A DNA stretch of 48,699 nt, from assembly GCA_947494335.1 (NCBI GenBank), contig CANLUT010000003.1, positions 86,682 to 135,380 of the forward strand, given 5' to 3'. Shown piece by piece: positions 25,874 to 34,818 of this stretch. The translations under genes and the position numbers were made by a program. The DNA comes from Oligoflexales bacterium. Lineage in GTDB: Bacteria > Bdellovibrionota_B > Oligoflexia > Oligoflexales > RGVZ01. Under the pieces are notes generated by a model, which was not told the DNA's origin, did no database searches, and saw nothing but the letters and a program-made list of their open reading frames with translations. Within the stretch, counting starts at the first letter, position 1. Each line of letters opens with the position of its first letter.

Positions 25874-26155
25874 TTATAGTAGTTCCATTTCCGCAAGCGG
25901 AGTGCCGCTTAAAGAGTCAGAGTATTGGAAGTCGCTTGTTGGAATACAGTCATTGCGCTGACCGCTGCTTTTGAATGTGTGCTGATAGATGTCACATTCG
26001 ACGTAGTTGAAGCCCTTCTGGAAAGGGACCTTATCGCAGGACTCTTCTTTGCCCTGTCGCATTTTGAGGCCGCAGCGGTCTTTAAACTCGATGGTTTTCC
26101 GATCGGCAGCGAGATTGCCATGACGAACATGATGAGGACAACGTGAGCAAAGCAT
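25874..26155 (-). CDS. Small cysteine/histidine-rich protein, probable metal-binding, unknown function
   Basis: This 93-residue protein begins MLCSRCPHH and has cysteines at 3, 6, 28, 40, 54 and 70 plus His at 8, 9 and 12. The CxxC-HH...H pattern suggests a zinc or iron-sulphur site. I do not recognise the family. I chose ATG 26155 because AAAGGA lies seven bases upstream. A GTG at 26257 would add 34 low-complexity residues without a ribosome site. It lies upstream of xth, 56 bases before that gene's start, possibly in one operon. Frames on the other strand over the same bases look random. Confidence 0.6.
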   Translation of the reverse strand: MLCSRCPHHVRHGNLAADRKTIEFKDRCGLKMRQGKEESCDKVPFQKGFNYVECDIYQHTFKSSGQRNDCIPTSDFQYSDSLSGTPLAEMELL

Positions 26156-26516
26156 TCTTCGATCCTTTCCCTGGATGAAAAAAGTTGTCGATACAACGTT
26201 CGCACGGGGCTTCAATCTGCCCGATCCCACCGCCGCCTTCCTGTTTTTCAAGGTCACCTAGGCTGTTCGGATAAATCGAAACTCATGCAACTCTAATGTT
26301 ATTTAATTTGGATCATAACACCAAATTGACTGATTGCAATAAATTTATTTGGGCCGATTAAATTCTTTTTTTAACTTCAGTTTAAAAAAGGATTCTTAGC
26401 TTGGATGATAGGATTTTCAGTGGGGGTTCCGGATGGTTGACGGTCTTTTCTGAACCGGATACCTTCATTCATCAGCCTAATAAATTGCTGGATTCTCAAA
26501 TGCGGAGGGCGTTGTT
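26156..26516. other. Intergenic region between the Cys/His protein gene and accD
   Basis: These 361 bases hold no credible gene. The middle is AT-rich and contains a perfect 8-bp stem, TTTTTTAA (26367-26374) with TTAAAAAA (26382-26389). The right end holds a candidate accD promoter and the accD ribosome site. The left part must hold the promoter for the minus-strand Cys/His gene, which I could not place. Confidence 0.5.
26437..26465 (+). promoter_or_regulatory. Candidate promoter for the accD-folC-lptD operon
   Basis: TTGACG (26437-26442, five of six to TTGACA) and TACCTT (26460-26465, three of six) are spaced by 17 bases. The -10 is weak, so this is only a candidate. GGAGGG (26504-26509) lies seven bases before the GTG start of accD. 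Confidence 0.3.
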
Positions 26517-27371
26517 GTGGCGTGGTTAGAACGTGAAAAGGCACCGATTGCCAAGAGTGAGCGAATCGATACGCCAGATGGTCTCTGGGAGAAATGTGTA
26601 AACTGCTCCGAGATCATTTTGAAAAAAGAGCTTAACGAAAACCTGAATGTTTGCCCAAAGTGCGATCACCATTATCCGCTTCCAGTTTGGGAGCGCATAC
26701 ACAGCCTGTGTGACGACGGCTCATTTGTAGAAGCGGATGGTAATCTGAGAAGTTCTGATCCACTGAAGTTCTCCGACAGCAAAGCATACTCAAAGCGTCT
26801 CGAAGAACAGCACAAGAAAACTGGTCGTTGGGACGCGTTCGTCTCTGGCAAAGGGACGATTAATGGCCGTCCAGTTCACGTTGGCGTGTTCGACTTCCAA
26901 TTTATGGGCGGCAGTATGGGCTCCGTTGTCGGAGAAAAGATTGCGCGGCTTTTTATGCGCTCAACCGCGGAGAAGGTTCCAGCTATCGTCGTTAGTTCGT
27001 CTGGTGGTGCAAGGATGCAGGAGGGGCTAGTAAGCCTCATGCAGATGGCAAAGACGTGCGCTGCGGTGTCCAAGCTGCGTGATGCTGGTGTTCCTTACAT
27101 TTCAATACTTTGTCACCCAACCACTGGCGGAGTCGCTGCAAGTTTTGCCATGCTTGGTGATATTAATATTGGTGAACCCAACGCATTGATTGGGTTTGCG
27201 GGCCCTAGAGTTATCGAGCAAACAATCCGAGCACAGTTGCCAGAAGGATTTCAGCGGGCAGAATACTTGCTGGAGCATGGGATGCTTGATTTGATTTCCC
27301 ACCGCGACTCATTGCGGGGAACAATCTCGAGAGTTCTCGATATTTTGGCAGCCAACATAGCGAAGAGCTAA
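26517..27371 (+). CDS. accD: Acetyl-CoA carboxylase carboxyltransferase beta subunit
   Basis: This 284-residue subunit transfers carboxyl from biotin to acetyl-CoA to make malonyl-CoA for fatty-acid synthesis. An N-terminal Cys4 zinc ribbon (C27, C30, C46, C49) precedes the crotonase-like carboxyltransferase domain with FDFQFMGGSMGSVVGEKI, SSSGGARMQEG, LCHPTTGGVAASFA and IGFAGPRVIEQTIR. The start is GTG with a strong GGAGGG seven bases upstream. It is followed one base later by folC, an order known from E. coli (accD-folC). The AccA partner is not in the window. Confidence 0.97.
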   Translation: MAWLEREKAPIAKSERIDTPDGLWEKCVNCSEIILKKELNENLNVCPKCDHHYPLPVWERIHSLCDDGSFVEADGNLRSSDPLKFSDSKAYSKRLEEQHKKTGRWDAFVSGKGTINGRPVHVGVFDFQFMGGSMGSVVGEKIARLFMRSTAEKVPAIVVSSSGGARMQEGLVSLMQMAKTCAAVSKLRDAGVPYISILCHPTTGGVAASFAMLGDINIGEPNALIGFAGPRVIEQTIRAQLPEGFQRAEYLLEHGMLDLISHRDSLRGTISRVLDILAANIAKS

Positions 27372-27372
27372 A

Positions 27373-28674
27373 GTGGAGCCTGTAGAAATCCTGGAGCTCT
27401 TTGACAAAAGAGCAACTGTCATTAAGCCTGGCCTTGAGCGCATCACCAGAGCGTTTGATATGATAGGGTGGCCAGCGCGACGGACGCCCTGTTTTGTTGT
27501 CGCAGGAACCAATGGAAAAGGAAGTACTTGTGGCTTTCTTTTTCGTCTTTTGGCAGCGGCGGGCGTTCGAGTAGGTATGTTCTCGTCTCCGCATCTCATC
27601 GACTTTAGAGAACGTTTTTCGATATCAGACGCGGATGTCTCTAACGCTATTCTTGTTAACCATATAAAAAGTATAAAAAAAATGTTGCCTGAGACCCTTT
27701 GGGCCGAGCTTACATTTTTCGAAATCAATACTCTCATAGCGGCCCGCGTCTTCGATGAATTCCAAACAGATGTTAATGTTTGGGAGGTTGGTTTGGGGGG
27801 AAGACTAGACTGCGTCAATGTGTTTGACGCAGATGTGGCGATTATCACCAGCATTGGCCTTGATCATCAGGAGTATTTAGGGACGACTCACGAGCAAATT
27901 GCCCAGGAAAAAGCTGGTATCATGCGTCCGGGAAAACCAATCGTGTGGGGTGGCGTTGGGTCAAGTGAGCGAGAGGCTCACGATACGATTTTAGATTGTG
28001 CAAAAAAGATCGGGGCAAATGTCATCTTGTCAAAAAAGTACGAGATCGGCCCGCCCTCCAAGCTTCTGGCGCATTATCCATCATTTCTATTAAATAATTT
28101 TCACACCGCAATGACTGCTTTAAATGTCTTTGCAGATTCTGGTGCTTGTCCAAAGCTGTCCAGGGGATCTCTTTCAAAGGCTGTCGCTGACTTTGATAAG
28201 CCTGAGCTTCCATGGCCGGTGACGTTGAATGGGCGATTTGAATTGATAACAGTTCAAAAAGGTGACGTTCGTCAAGATCTGTTGATTGATGTGTGTCACA
28301 ACCCGCACGGGGCAAGAGCATTGAACCACGCGCTCGAAGAGACTGGCGTTGTGCCGTTTGGGTCAAAACGACCATGCCTTATTTGCGTGCTATCAGACAA
28401 AGATGCGTCTGGCATCTGGGCCGAAATAAGAGGTAAGATTAGCGATGTCATTCGATTTAAGATTCCGTCATCCAGGTCATGGCATGATCAAGATCATCGC
28501 ATTGAGGGGCCAATGATGGAGTCTTTTCAGAGTGCTTGGGACCTGGCGCTGTCCCGCAAAAGCTGGCAGACACAGTCGCCATGGTTGATTTTTGGCTCCG
28601 TTGCCGCTGTGGGAGATGTCCTCTCGTATTTTCGCAGTGACGGTTGGTCGGTTGTGAGGAAAGTCAGGGATTGA
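27373..28674 (+). CDS. folC: Bifunctional folylpolyglutamate/dihydrofolate synthase FolC
   Basis: This 433-residue Mur-ligase-fold enzyme adds glutamate to dihydropteroate and folates. It shows the P-loop GTNGKGST (45-52), the SSPHLIDFRERF signature, EVGLGGRLDCVNVF, SIGLDHQEYLG and EKAGIMRPG. The C-terminal domain has DVCHNPHGARAL. The start GTG is one base after the accD stop, so translation is probably coupled. The stop TGA overlaps the lptD ATG by one base (TGATG). Confidence 0.95.
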   Translation: MEPVEILELFDKRATVIKPGLERITRAFDMIGWPARRTPCFVVAGTNGKGSTCGFLFRLLAAAGVRVGMFSSPHLIDFRERFSISDADVSNAILVNHIKSIKKMLPETLWAELTFFEINTLIAARVFDEFQTDVNVWEVGLGGRLDCVNVFDADVAIITSIGLDHQEYLGTTHEQIAQEKAGIMRPGKPIVWGGVGSSEREAHDTILDCAKKIGANVILSKKYEIGPPSKLLAHYPSFLLNNFHTAMTALNVFADSGACPKLSRGSLSKAVADFDKPELPWPVTLNGRFELITVQKGDVRQDLLIDVCHNPHGARALNHALEETGVVPFGSKRPCLICVLSDKDASGIWAEIRGKISDVIRFKIPSSRSWHDQDHRIEGPMMESFQSAWDLALSRKSWQTQSPWLIFGSVAAVGDVLSYFRSDGWSVVRKVRD

Positions 28675-31600
28675 TGCTTCAACACCGGAAGACTCATTTT
28701 ATAATTGTGCTCATGCTCATTCTGAGTTGGGCTGATGACGCCGTATCCCAACAATCAAATGTGACGCTGCCTGTTCCCGGCGAGATCATTCCTGAATCTG
28801 ACACTGGACGCCCTCAATTATTTTTTGATGCTCGCTCAACAGGGTTTGCGCGTGACGGCAAGCAGCAAGTGCTCGACGGAGACGTTATAGCGATTGGTGC
28901 TCGAAGTATTGTTACGGCCGACAAAGTTATTTTTGATCAAGAGAGCAAAAAGATTACCGCGGAAGGACACGTTGTGGTCCTGGCGGCAGATCAGATTTTA
29001 ACTGGTGATAAAATTGATTTTTACCTTGATACGGCCGATTTCAAACTGACCGGCGCGCGCATGATTGTGAATGATCGGGAGCAGGCAGATCAAATTGCAA
29101 AAGATGTTCTTGGATTTTCAGTTCAGGAATTAAGTTTCGAGGCTGATCGAAAGTCACAATTGGACGAAATCACAAAAAAGAAAGACGAGATTCGTCAAAA
29201 CGTACGTAGAAAAGCTAAATTAGGCCAGGATCCGGCTGCTGAGGAGATCAATGCCTATGCTCGACTTCTTGAACAGGAAAATCTGATCAAAAGTCAGGAG
29301 AACCCTGCATTTGCTCAGATGACAGAGTCCAGGCGAAACACGTTGAGGAAGCGTCGAGACTTTTGGGAACAGTCAAAAATTTCAGAAGTCATTAAAGGCG
29401 GCAGCGAACGTCAAAGTTACTTCCGCCTGGAAGGCGATGAAATCACAAAGACCAATGGTAACGACTTTCGGGCCAAACACGCCCTTTGGACATCTTGCCG
29501 CTGTGAGAATGATGAGAAGCCAGCTTGGGGGATTAGGTCTGCTTCTACAGATGCGCAGCTCGGCGGTTATGCAACATTCTACGATGCGCTGCTTGAGATT
29601 AAAGGTATTCCTGTGCTCTACGTTCCCTGGCTTAAAATTCCGATAAAGGATCGTCGTCAGTCGGGCTTACTGATGCCAACATTCACGGAAGATGCGATTT
29701 CCGGATCCGGTTTTTCCCAGCCACTGTTTCTAGACCTTGGATCTAATAAGGACGCAACGGTGAAGGGTGACGTTTTTGAGAAGCGTGGACTTCGAGCTGG
29801 ACTTGAAGCGAGATTGAAGCGTCGCCAATACAGCGGTTACCAATTAAACGTTGAGGGTATGCGAGATCGCATTTGGTTGAAGCAGAGGGCGACGAGACGA
29901 AACTTGTCGCAAATGTACGCAGATGGCCTAAGAGTGGCAAGGACTCAGCCCCAAGGAGCAAATCCAGCAGATTTAAGTGGTTTTTCTGGGCGAGACTATG
30001 TACGCATGCGTTTAGCTCAGCGTGACTGGTGGGAGACCCATGCAAAGGAGTGTCTTGATCCAGATCCGGAGGTCAGCAGAAGCTGCGAAGAATCAATGCT
30101 GCGCTCTGTGCGTGCGCCTGGGAACGTAAATCGTGGTCTGGCTAAATGGCGAATTTCTGATCGTTTGGATGAGCGTGTCTCATTTGTATCCTCGGGGGAT
30201 ATTTATTCAGACCGACAATATAATCCCGACGTATACATCCCCGAAGCGGTCCAGCCCGGATTTGACACTGGAAATGGAGAAAGACCGATAAATCCAGTTA
30301 GATCTCGTGTGGCCTATGATGGAAGCCAGTACTTTCTGGGTCTAGGCTCCTATTTGGGTGATCCGTCACGGCTCAATGATCGCTTCGAGGGTTATCAATT
30401 ACCCGTGGTGGCACAAGCAAGATCACGATGGTTTACTCTGAAATCCACAGGCTTGCCAATTTACAGTCGTTTTTTGGCCGATGATTTTAGGATTACACGC
30501 AATCCAGGTTCCGCAAATGATGCTGAATACAGACAGGCATGGATTCCTGCTGGGCATTGGAGGCGCGCTGAGGCTTCGATACTAGCCCCGCTGACCACAC
30601 GTACGGCTGTACAGGTCGATCATTTTACTGATTTGGAAGCTCGTATTATGAGCTTTGATGGTAGCCGCGATAAAGAAACCTCTCGTTTGGATGGGCTAGA
30701 TAGCTCACTGCAGTCTTGGCGGACTGGATTCAGGTTTCAGCTTCCTATTGATGGAAAGGCTCTTCTTCCCGCTTGGCTGGGAGGGTTTTCAGATGAGGCC
30801 GGTCGTCGCATTATTCAGCATGTCATGAACTGGTCGATCACTCTCGCAGCTCGTCCGATGGTTCGCCGGCGTGGTCCCTACGGGGATAGTGGAAGCCTGC
30901 TTGGCAAAATACCGGCTACTTGGTTTGCAACCGATAAGGCAGGAATTGACGATAACATTGCGCCAACCGACTTTATGGATGAGTACCAAATTGTTACCTT
31001 TTCAACATCCCATCGCTGGAAGCTCTACAGCGAAATTTGGAAAACAATTACTGGTGAACAAAGTGAAGATCATGCAAAGGAGATGGCAAAATTGTCATCT
31101 GAGGAGCGAGCGCGCAGAGATCTACTCTACACGATGGACAGACCCGTCAGAGCGGCAGATGACATATTTTCAAATGACCAAACCAAATGGTTCACAAACC
31201 GCTATCAACTTCTTGATACGGACTATGTCGAACCGGTCAGCTTTGGTGCATCTGTCTCCTATGACCGGCTAAAAGATGTTCGTCGCAGGAAATACGGTAG
31301 GTCGCGTGAAAATCGTCCGTGGAGCGAGCTTGATTCGTCTCTCGCTCTCCTGATTTCCCGCTGGTCACTTAGCTCTTCATCAAAATATAACATCTATGAC
31401 AAATCTCAGACCAAGTTCTCCGCAAATTTGGTACCTCCTGATTTATTTAAATCAAACATCGCATTTGGTTATACGATCGAAAGACTTCCTGTCGTCTCAA
31501 ACGGAAATTTGTCATTCATATCGACTGCGGAAAGATCTCTAACATTTGTGACCTCTTTGACCAGTCCAGTCTCAGCAAGTTGGAGCTACTCCCGCAAGGA

Positions 31601-31823
31601 TAAGATTAACGAATTACCAAAGCAGGATTATCGCCAAAAGATCAGCTTGGTGTATGGGTCTGCCAGTGGTTGTTGGGGACTGGGTTTTTCCCGGGAAAAG
31701 GGTTACGGCGTGGAGGAGAGGGCTGCAAGTTATCTATTACAGTTAAACGTCACCTTTATGGGGCAAACGCGCGAGCTTCCCAATATGTCTAGTGGGCTTG
31801 AGAGAGAGCTGAAAAAAAATTAA
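28674..31823 (+). CDS. lptD: LPS-assembly outer-membrane protein LptD
   Basis: This 1049-residue protein has a signal peptide (about 1-27). A LptA/OstA-like beta-jellyroll follows (about 50-150, with LDGDVIAIGARSIVTADKVIF), then a charged helical insert (about 163-243) and the LptD barrel (from about 250), whose hallmark is PVLYVPWLKIPIKDRRQSGLL. It inserts lipopolysaccharide into the outer leaflet of the outer membrane with LptE. It is larger than E. coli LptD (784), because of the insert and long loops. I chose ATG 28674, which overlaps the folC stop by one base; a TTG at 28644 adds ten residues and spoils the signal peptide. A Cys-containing segment, TSCRCENDEKPAWG, sits before the barrel. 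Confidence 0.93.
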   Translation: MLQHRKTHFIIVLMLILSWADDAVSQQSNVTLPVPGEIIPESDTGRPQLFFDARSTGFARDGKQQVLDGDVIAIGARSIVTADKVIFDQESKKITAEGHVVVLAADQILTGDKIDFYLDTADFKLTGARMIVNDREQADQIAKDVLGFSVQELSFEADRKSQLDEITKKKDEIRQNVRRKAKLGQDPAAEEINAYARLLEQENLIKSQENPAFAQMTESRRNTLRKRRDFWEQSKISEVIKGGSERQSYFRLEGDEITKTNGNDFRAKHALWTSCRCENDEKPAWGIRSASTDAQLGGYATFYDALLEIKGIPVLYVPWLKIPIKDRRQSGLLMPTFTEDAISGSGFSQPLFLDLGSNKDATVKGDVFEKRGLRAGLEARLKRRQYSGYQLNVEGMRDRIWLKQRATRRNLSQMYADGLRVARTQPQGANPADLSGFSGRDYVRMRLAQRDWWETHAKECLDPDPEVSRSCEESMLRSVRAPGNVNRGLAKWRISDRLDERVSFVSSGDIYSDRQYNPDVYIPEAVQPGFDTGNGERPINPVRSRVAYDGSQYFLGLGSYLGDPSRLNDRFEGYQLPVVAQARSRWFTLKSTGLPIYSRFLADDFRITRNPGSANDAEYRQAWIPAGHWRRAEASILAPLTTRTAVQVDHFTDLEARIMSFDGSRDKETSRLDGLDSSLQSWRTGFRFQLPIDGKALLPAWLGGFSDEAGRRIIQHVMNWSITLAARPMVRRRGPYGDSGSLLGKIPATWFATDKAGIDDNIAPTDFMDEYQIVTFSTSHRWKLYSEIWKTITGEQSEDHAKEMAKLSSEERARRDLLYTMDRPVRAADDIFSNDQTKWFTNRYQLLDTDYVEPVSFGASVSYDRLKDVRRRKYGRSRENRPWSELDSSLALLISRWSLSSSSKYNIYDKSQTKFSANLVPPDLFKSNIAFGYTIERLPVVSNGNLSFISTAERSLTFVTSLTSPVSASWSYSRKDKINELPKQDYRQKISLVYGSASGCWGLGFSREKGYGVEERAASYLLQLNVTFMGQTRELPNMSSGLERELKKN

Positions 31824-31827
31824 ATAC

Positions 31828-32490
31828 TCAGCGGACTAGTAAGTCGCCAACAATTCTTTCGGCAACCGCTTTAGACGCGTTTCCAAAGCTGTGCTGAAAG
31901 GACTCTTCATTACGTATGTGATGAATCTCAGCCGGCACATCCCCCCGAATGGTGGGGACTTCTCCCGATAAAGCATACTGACGTTGTAGAAGTAGCTTTC
32001 TAGTGGTCAGATCCCAAACTTCCACATGAACGGCCGATGACCAAGACGTCTTCATGAAATAGTCATCTGCTATGCTGATGTCTCTAAGCTGACCAGGAGT
32101 AGGGGGTTGCTGCTTACCCGCAAATACATCTGGCTCACTGGTCCTTCTGACGGCGACGGGTGCTTTACGCTCGCCGGCCTTACCCGTTTGCGCCCTGACG
32201 ACATGGGCGCGCAGTATGGCGTCGGCTTCGTAGGGGCGGGCTAAACGCAGCTGTCCGTTTGCAGCGATTGCACGCTGTATTTCATCCCAAAGGACTTCAT
32301 GGGGAACTGGCTCTGAGGCGGTATCGTAGATCGCCTCAACATAAATACTACGGATATTATTTGGGGTTGAGGACTTGAGGTTCGTAAGCTGGTAGGTGCA
32401 ACCGACCATACAGTGCGCAAGAATCAGGAGCGTGGCCAGCTTCCTGAATTTTCTAGTAGACTCTTGTGAGGCGTTCTTCATAATGGTCAT
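31828..32490 (-). CDS. lptE: LPS-assembly lipoprotein LptE-like
   Basis: This 220-residue lipoprotein has a Lol-type signal and lipobox (MVGC, Cys31). An LptE-like core follows: CTYQLTNLKSSTPNNIRSIYVEAI, then VLWDEIQRAIAANGQLRLARPYEADAILRAHV and later VHVEVWDLTTRKLLLQRQYALSGEV. LptE plugs the LptD barrel, and the neighbouring lptD supports the call. The sequence is diverged, so the assignment rests on pattern and context. I chose ATG 32490; a longer frame to 32571 would cover the start of the divergent neighbour gene. Its stop is four bases from the lptD stop. Confidence 0.78.
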   Translation of the reverse strand: MTIMKNASQESTRKFRKLATLLILAHCMVGCTYQLTNLKSSTPNNIRSIYVEAIYDTASEPVPHEVLWDEIQRAIAANGQLRLARPYEADAILRAHVVRAQTGKAGERKAPVAVRRTSEPDVFAGKQQPPTPGQLRDISIADDYFMKTSWSSAVHVEVWDLTTRKLLLQRQYALSGEVPTIRGDVPAEIHHIRNEESFQHSFGNASKAVAERIVGDLLVR

Positions 32491-32524
32491 TAAGCTACCA
32501 TAACTCGAAGCATTTGAGGTTGCC

Positions 32525-33064
32525 ATGGAATTTGATCGGCTCCCGTCCAAGCCCGTTGTGAAAAGTCTCACCGGTGCTCAGGCCGAGTGGGAAAACTGGT
32601 TATTTAGTAATAATTTTAAAATGATGCGAGATTCTGATGGGGTTGATTGGCGCGTGGCGATGACGTTTGAACAGCTGCCGAGCGAGCTCGATCGCCACAA
32701 GGGTAAGTGGATTGCGACGCTGCAGATTGGGGCGGATGTCCCTATTGCAAGGCTGGTGGAGACTGGGACCCTTGATCCAGAGCAAGATGAACGGCTCATT
32801 ATTTTGGCAGGCTCTGGGACTGTGCCCCTTCGCATGAAAAAACTTCGCTACGAGGCACTTGGTGAAAACGAGATGCGGGAAACCTTGGTGCGCGTTCTTC
32901 CCGAACTCCGCGAAAATTTTAGGAAAACATCTCTTCATGAGGTCAAACGGAGCCTGATTCATCGTTGGGTCGAAGGCTTGTCGAGCTTTGGGCAGCGGGA
33001 GATTCTCGGGGTTCAGTTAAATTTGAGTGAGGATTTCACGAGCCAAATTGATTCGGAAACTTGA
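32525..33064 (+). CDS. Hypothetical cytoplasmic protein
   Basis: This 179-residue protein has no signal peptide, membrane segment or recognised domain. The middle part (GKWIATLQIGADVPIARLVETGTL) looks like a beta sheet and the end (TSLHEVKRSLIHRWVEGL) is helical. GAGG is five bases before the ATG, which supports the start. It is divergent from lptE, with only 34 bases between the starts, so its promoter must overlap one of the two genes. Function unknown. Confidence 0.6.
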   Translation: MEFDRLPSKPVVKSLTGAQAEWENWLFSNNFKMMRDSDGVDWRVAMTFEQLPSELDRHKGKWIATLQIGADVPIARLVETGTLDPEQDERLIILAGSGTVPLRMKKLRYEALGENEMRETLVRVLPELRENFRKTSLHEVKRSLIHRWVEGLSSFGQREILGVQLNLSEDFTSQIDSET

Positions 33065-33135
33065 CGGGCCCTAGCTGTTTCCACTAGTAATGTTGGTTTT
33101 CGTCTTAAGACTAAACTGTATGGGAGTCGGTTCGG

Positions 33136-33639
33136 ATGTTGGAGTTTATTCCGGAAAAAGTAGATCGCGCGGTCGTAATGAACGTCATTCAGACCTCGAG
33201 GCCTGTTTCAAGCTCTGTTGCTTCAATTGTTTCACCGATTGATGGCTTCGTTGGTGCCGATTTTGTGGTTGCTGTTCACAACTGGCTGATTGGAACTCAT
33301 CTTCGCTATGTGATTTTTGATTTACAGGATGAGAAAGAAGTACCTGCTGATTTTCTTGAGGAGCTGATGCAGCTGATGAAGCGCGTTCGCATCCCGTTCC
33401 TTTTTTCAGGTGTTATGGATAAACCAAAAGCACTATTGCAGTCTTATAACTACACCTCGAAATATCCAATTTTTGCATCAATCGATGACGCAATTTCCTT
33501 TATCGAGCAGAAGTTCCCTAACTACTTAGCGGTTCCCCTCGATGGCATTAATTTCGGTGCGCCCATAGAAATGGTTCGTAGTCGTCTTAACGGTAAAGGC
33601 GGCGAGGAAGATGGCGAAGCCGTGCAAGAAGATGAATAA
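33136..33639 (+). CDS. STAS-like domain protein
   Basis: This 167-residue cytoplasmic protein resembles the STAS (sulphate transporter/anti-sigma antagonist) fold. A central HLRYVIFDLQDEKEVPADFLEELMQLMKRVRIPFLFSGV is the core sheet-helix pattern and KYPIFASIDDAISFIEQKF is the last strand-helix. The end is a Gly/Glu-rich acidic tail. STAS proteins are signalling switches, often phosphorylated on Ser/Thr before the core; the usual site is not obvious here, so it may be a relay or structural variant. It is followed by a terminator shared with a convergent gene. No anti-sigma partner is visible nearby. Confidence 0.55.
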   Translation: MLEFIPEKVDRAVVMNVIQTSRPVSSSVASIVSPIDGFVGADFVVAVHNWLIGTHLRYVIFDLQDEKEVPADFLEELMQLMKRVRIPFLFSGVMDKPKALLQSYNYTSKYPIFASIDDAISFIEQKFPNYLAVPLDGINFGAPIEMVRSRLNGKGGEEDGEAVQEDE

Positions 33640-33649
33640 GGTTCCAAAT

Positions 33650-33687
33650 AAAAACCGGCGCTTGATTATCCAAGCGCCGGTTTTTTT
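33650..33687. terminator. Strong bidirectional rho-independent terminator
   Basis: A perfect 15-bp stem (33650-33664 pairs with 33671-33685) with a 6-base loop has A5 on the left and T7 on the right. The stop codon of the convergent lipoprotein gene (33686-33688) lies in the T tract. Confidence 0.92.
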
Positions 33688-34804
33688 ATTTTAGTCGCTC
33701 AAGCTCTTTATTGATGATCTCGAGGTTTTCTTTGACGGTGTCAAGCGTCGAAGCTTCTGGATACTTTGTAATGGCAGTTTCAAGGTAGTTCTTGGCTTTT
33801 TGCAGATGTGACTTTTTGCCAGTGGATTCTGGCATGGATGAACTAGAACGGTACTGACTCGCAGCTTGTCGCCTCAGATCTTGGACGGCGCGATTGGCCC
33901 AACCCTTCAGGCTTTCTTGTGCAGAGGCATAGTGATCGGTGCCTTGGGGAACTTTTCTAGCCTCAACCACAGCCTTTTCGTAGTCCTCTCTCCCCGCGTA
34001 CTCGGTTGCTTTTGTCATGATTTGATTAGCAACAGAGTTTTCTTCCGGCGACGCGGTGATTGTCGGCGCTTGCGCCTCTGGTGATGGGCTTTGTGAGGAC
34101 AGGGTGCCTTCGGCTCCGACAGGCTGGACATCCATACCCATCTTGCGAGCCAAGTCACCCCATGATTGGGTCTCGATTTTTAGTGCGTTGAGGAGGCTTT
34201 GTAAAAATAATGGGCTATTCCCATCAAACCGACTGGCATCCAGTGTCAAATTGTAAATGGCGTAAGAACGGAGATGAGGATTGGTGGAGATTGCCGTGAT
34301 GAGATCAACTCCTTTTTCCCGGCAACGTGTTTCGAGTATGAGTTGCGGTTCAATTTTTTTCGATCCTTGATCAATAACGGTTGATGAGTTCTCTGCATTT
34401 TGACCAGCTGCCATGTCCACTTCGCGGAACGTTGACCTATGGCCACCGACCGGCGTAACAATGTCCCGTAAGATTCCAACCACAACAGCAGCCTCATGGA
34501 TGGTTCCCGGTTGGGGATTTGCTGGAAAAGCGAGAAACTGTTGGCGATCTTTTTCCGTAAAGTCCTGGTTGGGAGAGGAAACTTTTTCAAAAAAACCGGC
34601 ATAGTCCAATTCGTTAGTGCGAGTTTCGGACACGGCTTCCATTTTAACTGGCTTAACATCTTCAGTTTTAGCGGCTGGAGCTGGATGACTGATAGGCTTA
34701 CGTCTTCTGGCAGGTTCCTGCTGTTGGCTTCCTGTCGTGGCACAGGCGGCAAGCAATGAAACACATGTTATTGCCGACAAATAAGTTCCCATCAGTTTCA
34801 ACAT
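33686..34804 (-). CDS. Lipoprotein with helical repeat-like C-terminus, unknown function
   Basis: This 372-residue protein has a lipoprotein signal (lipobox LAAC, Cys21). A Pro/Ala/Lys-rich spacer (about 25-65) follows. A middle domain is mixed alpha/beta (with VVVGILRDIVTPVGG near 108), and after a second low-complexity linker the C-terminal half (about 255-372) is helical and TPR-like (ATEYAGREDYEKAVVEARK; KAKNYLETAITKYPEAS). I know no family for it. I chose ATG 34804, since AAGGAG is six bases upstream; a GTG one codon earlier fits less well. It follows the FadL-like gene on the same strand by 14 bases, so the two probably form an operon. It should sit in the periplasm, anchored to a membrane. 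Confidence 0.65.
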   Translation of the reverse strand: MLKLMGTYLSAITCVSLLAACATTGSQQQEPARRRKPISHPAPAAKTEDVKPVKMEAVSETRTNELDYAGFFEKVSSPNQDFTEKDRQQFLAFPANPQPGTIHEAAVVVGILRDIVTPVGGHRSTFREVDMAAGQNAENSSTVIDQGSKKIEPQLILETRCREKGVDLITAISTNPHLRSYAIYNLTLDASRFDGNSPLFLQSLLNALKIETQSWGDLARKMGMDVQPVGAEGTLSSQSPSPEAQAPTITASPEENSVANQIMTKATEYAGREDYEKAVVEARKVPQGTDHYASAQESLKGWANRAVQDLRRQAASQYRSSSSMPESTGKKSHLQKAKNYLETAITKYPEASTLDTVKENLEIINKELERLK

Positions 34805-34818
34805 CACAATCTCCTTCT

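Noticed and set aside
27309-27854. A 181-codon open frame antisense to accD/folC.
   Set aside because: It crosses two well-conserved genes on the other strand and has a Ser/Thr/Arg composition typical of antisense frames.
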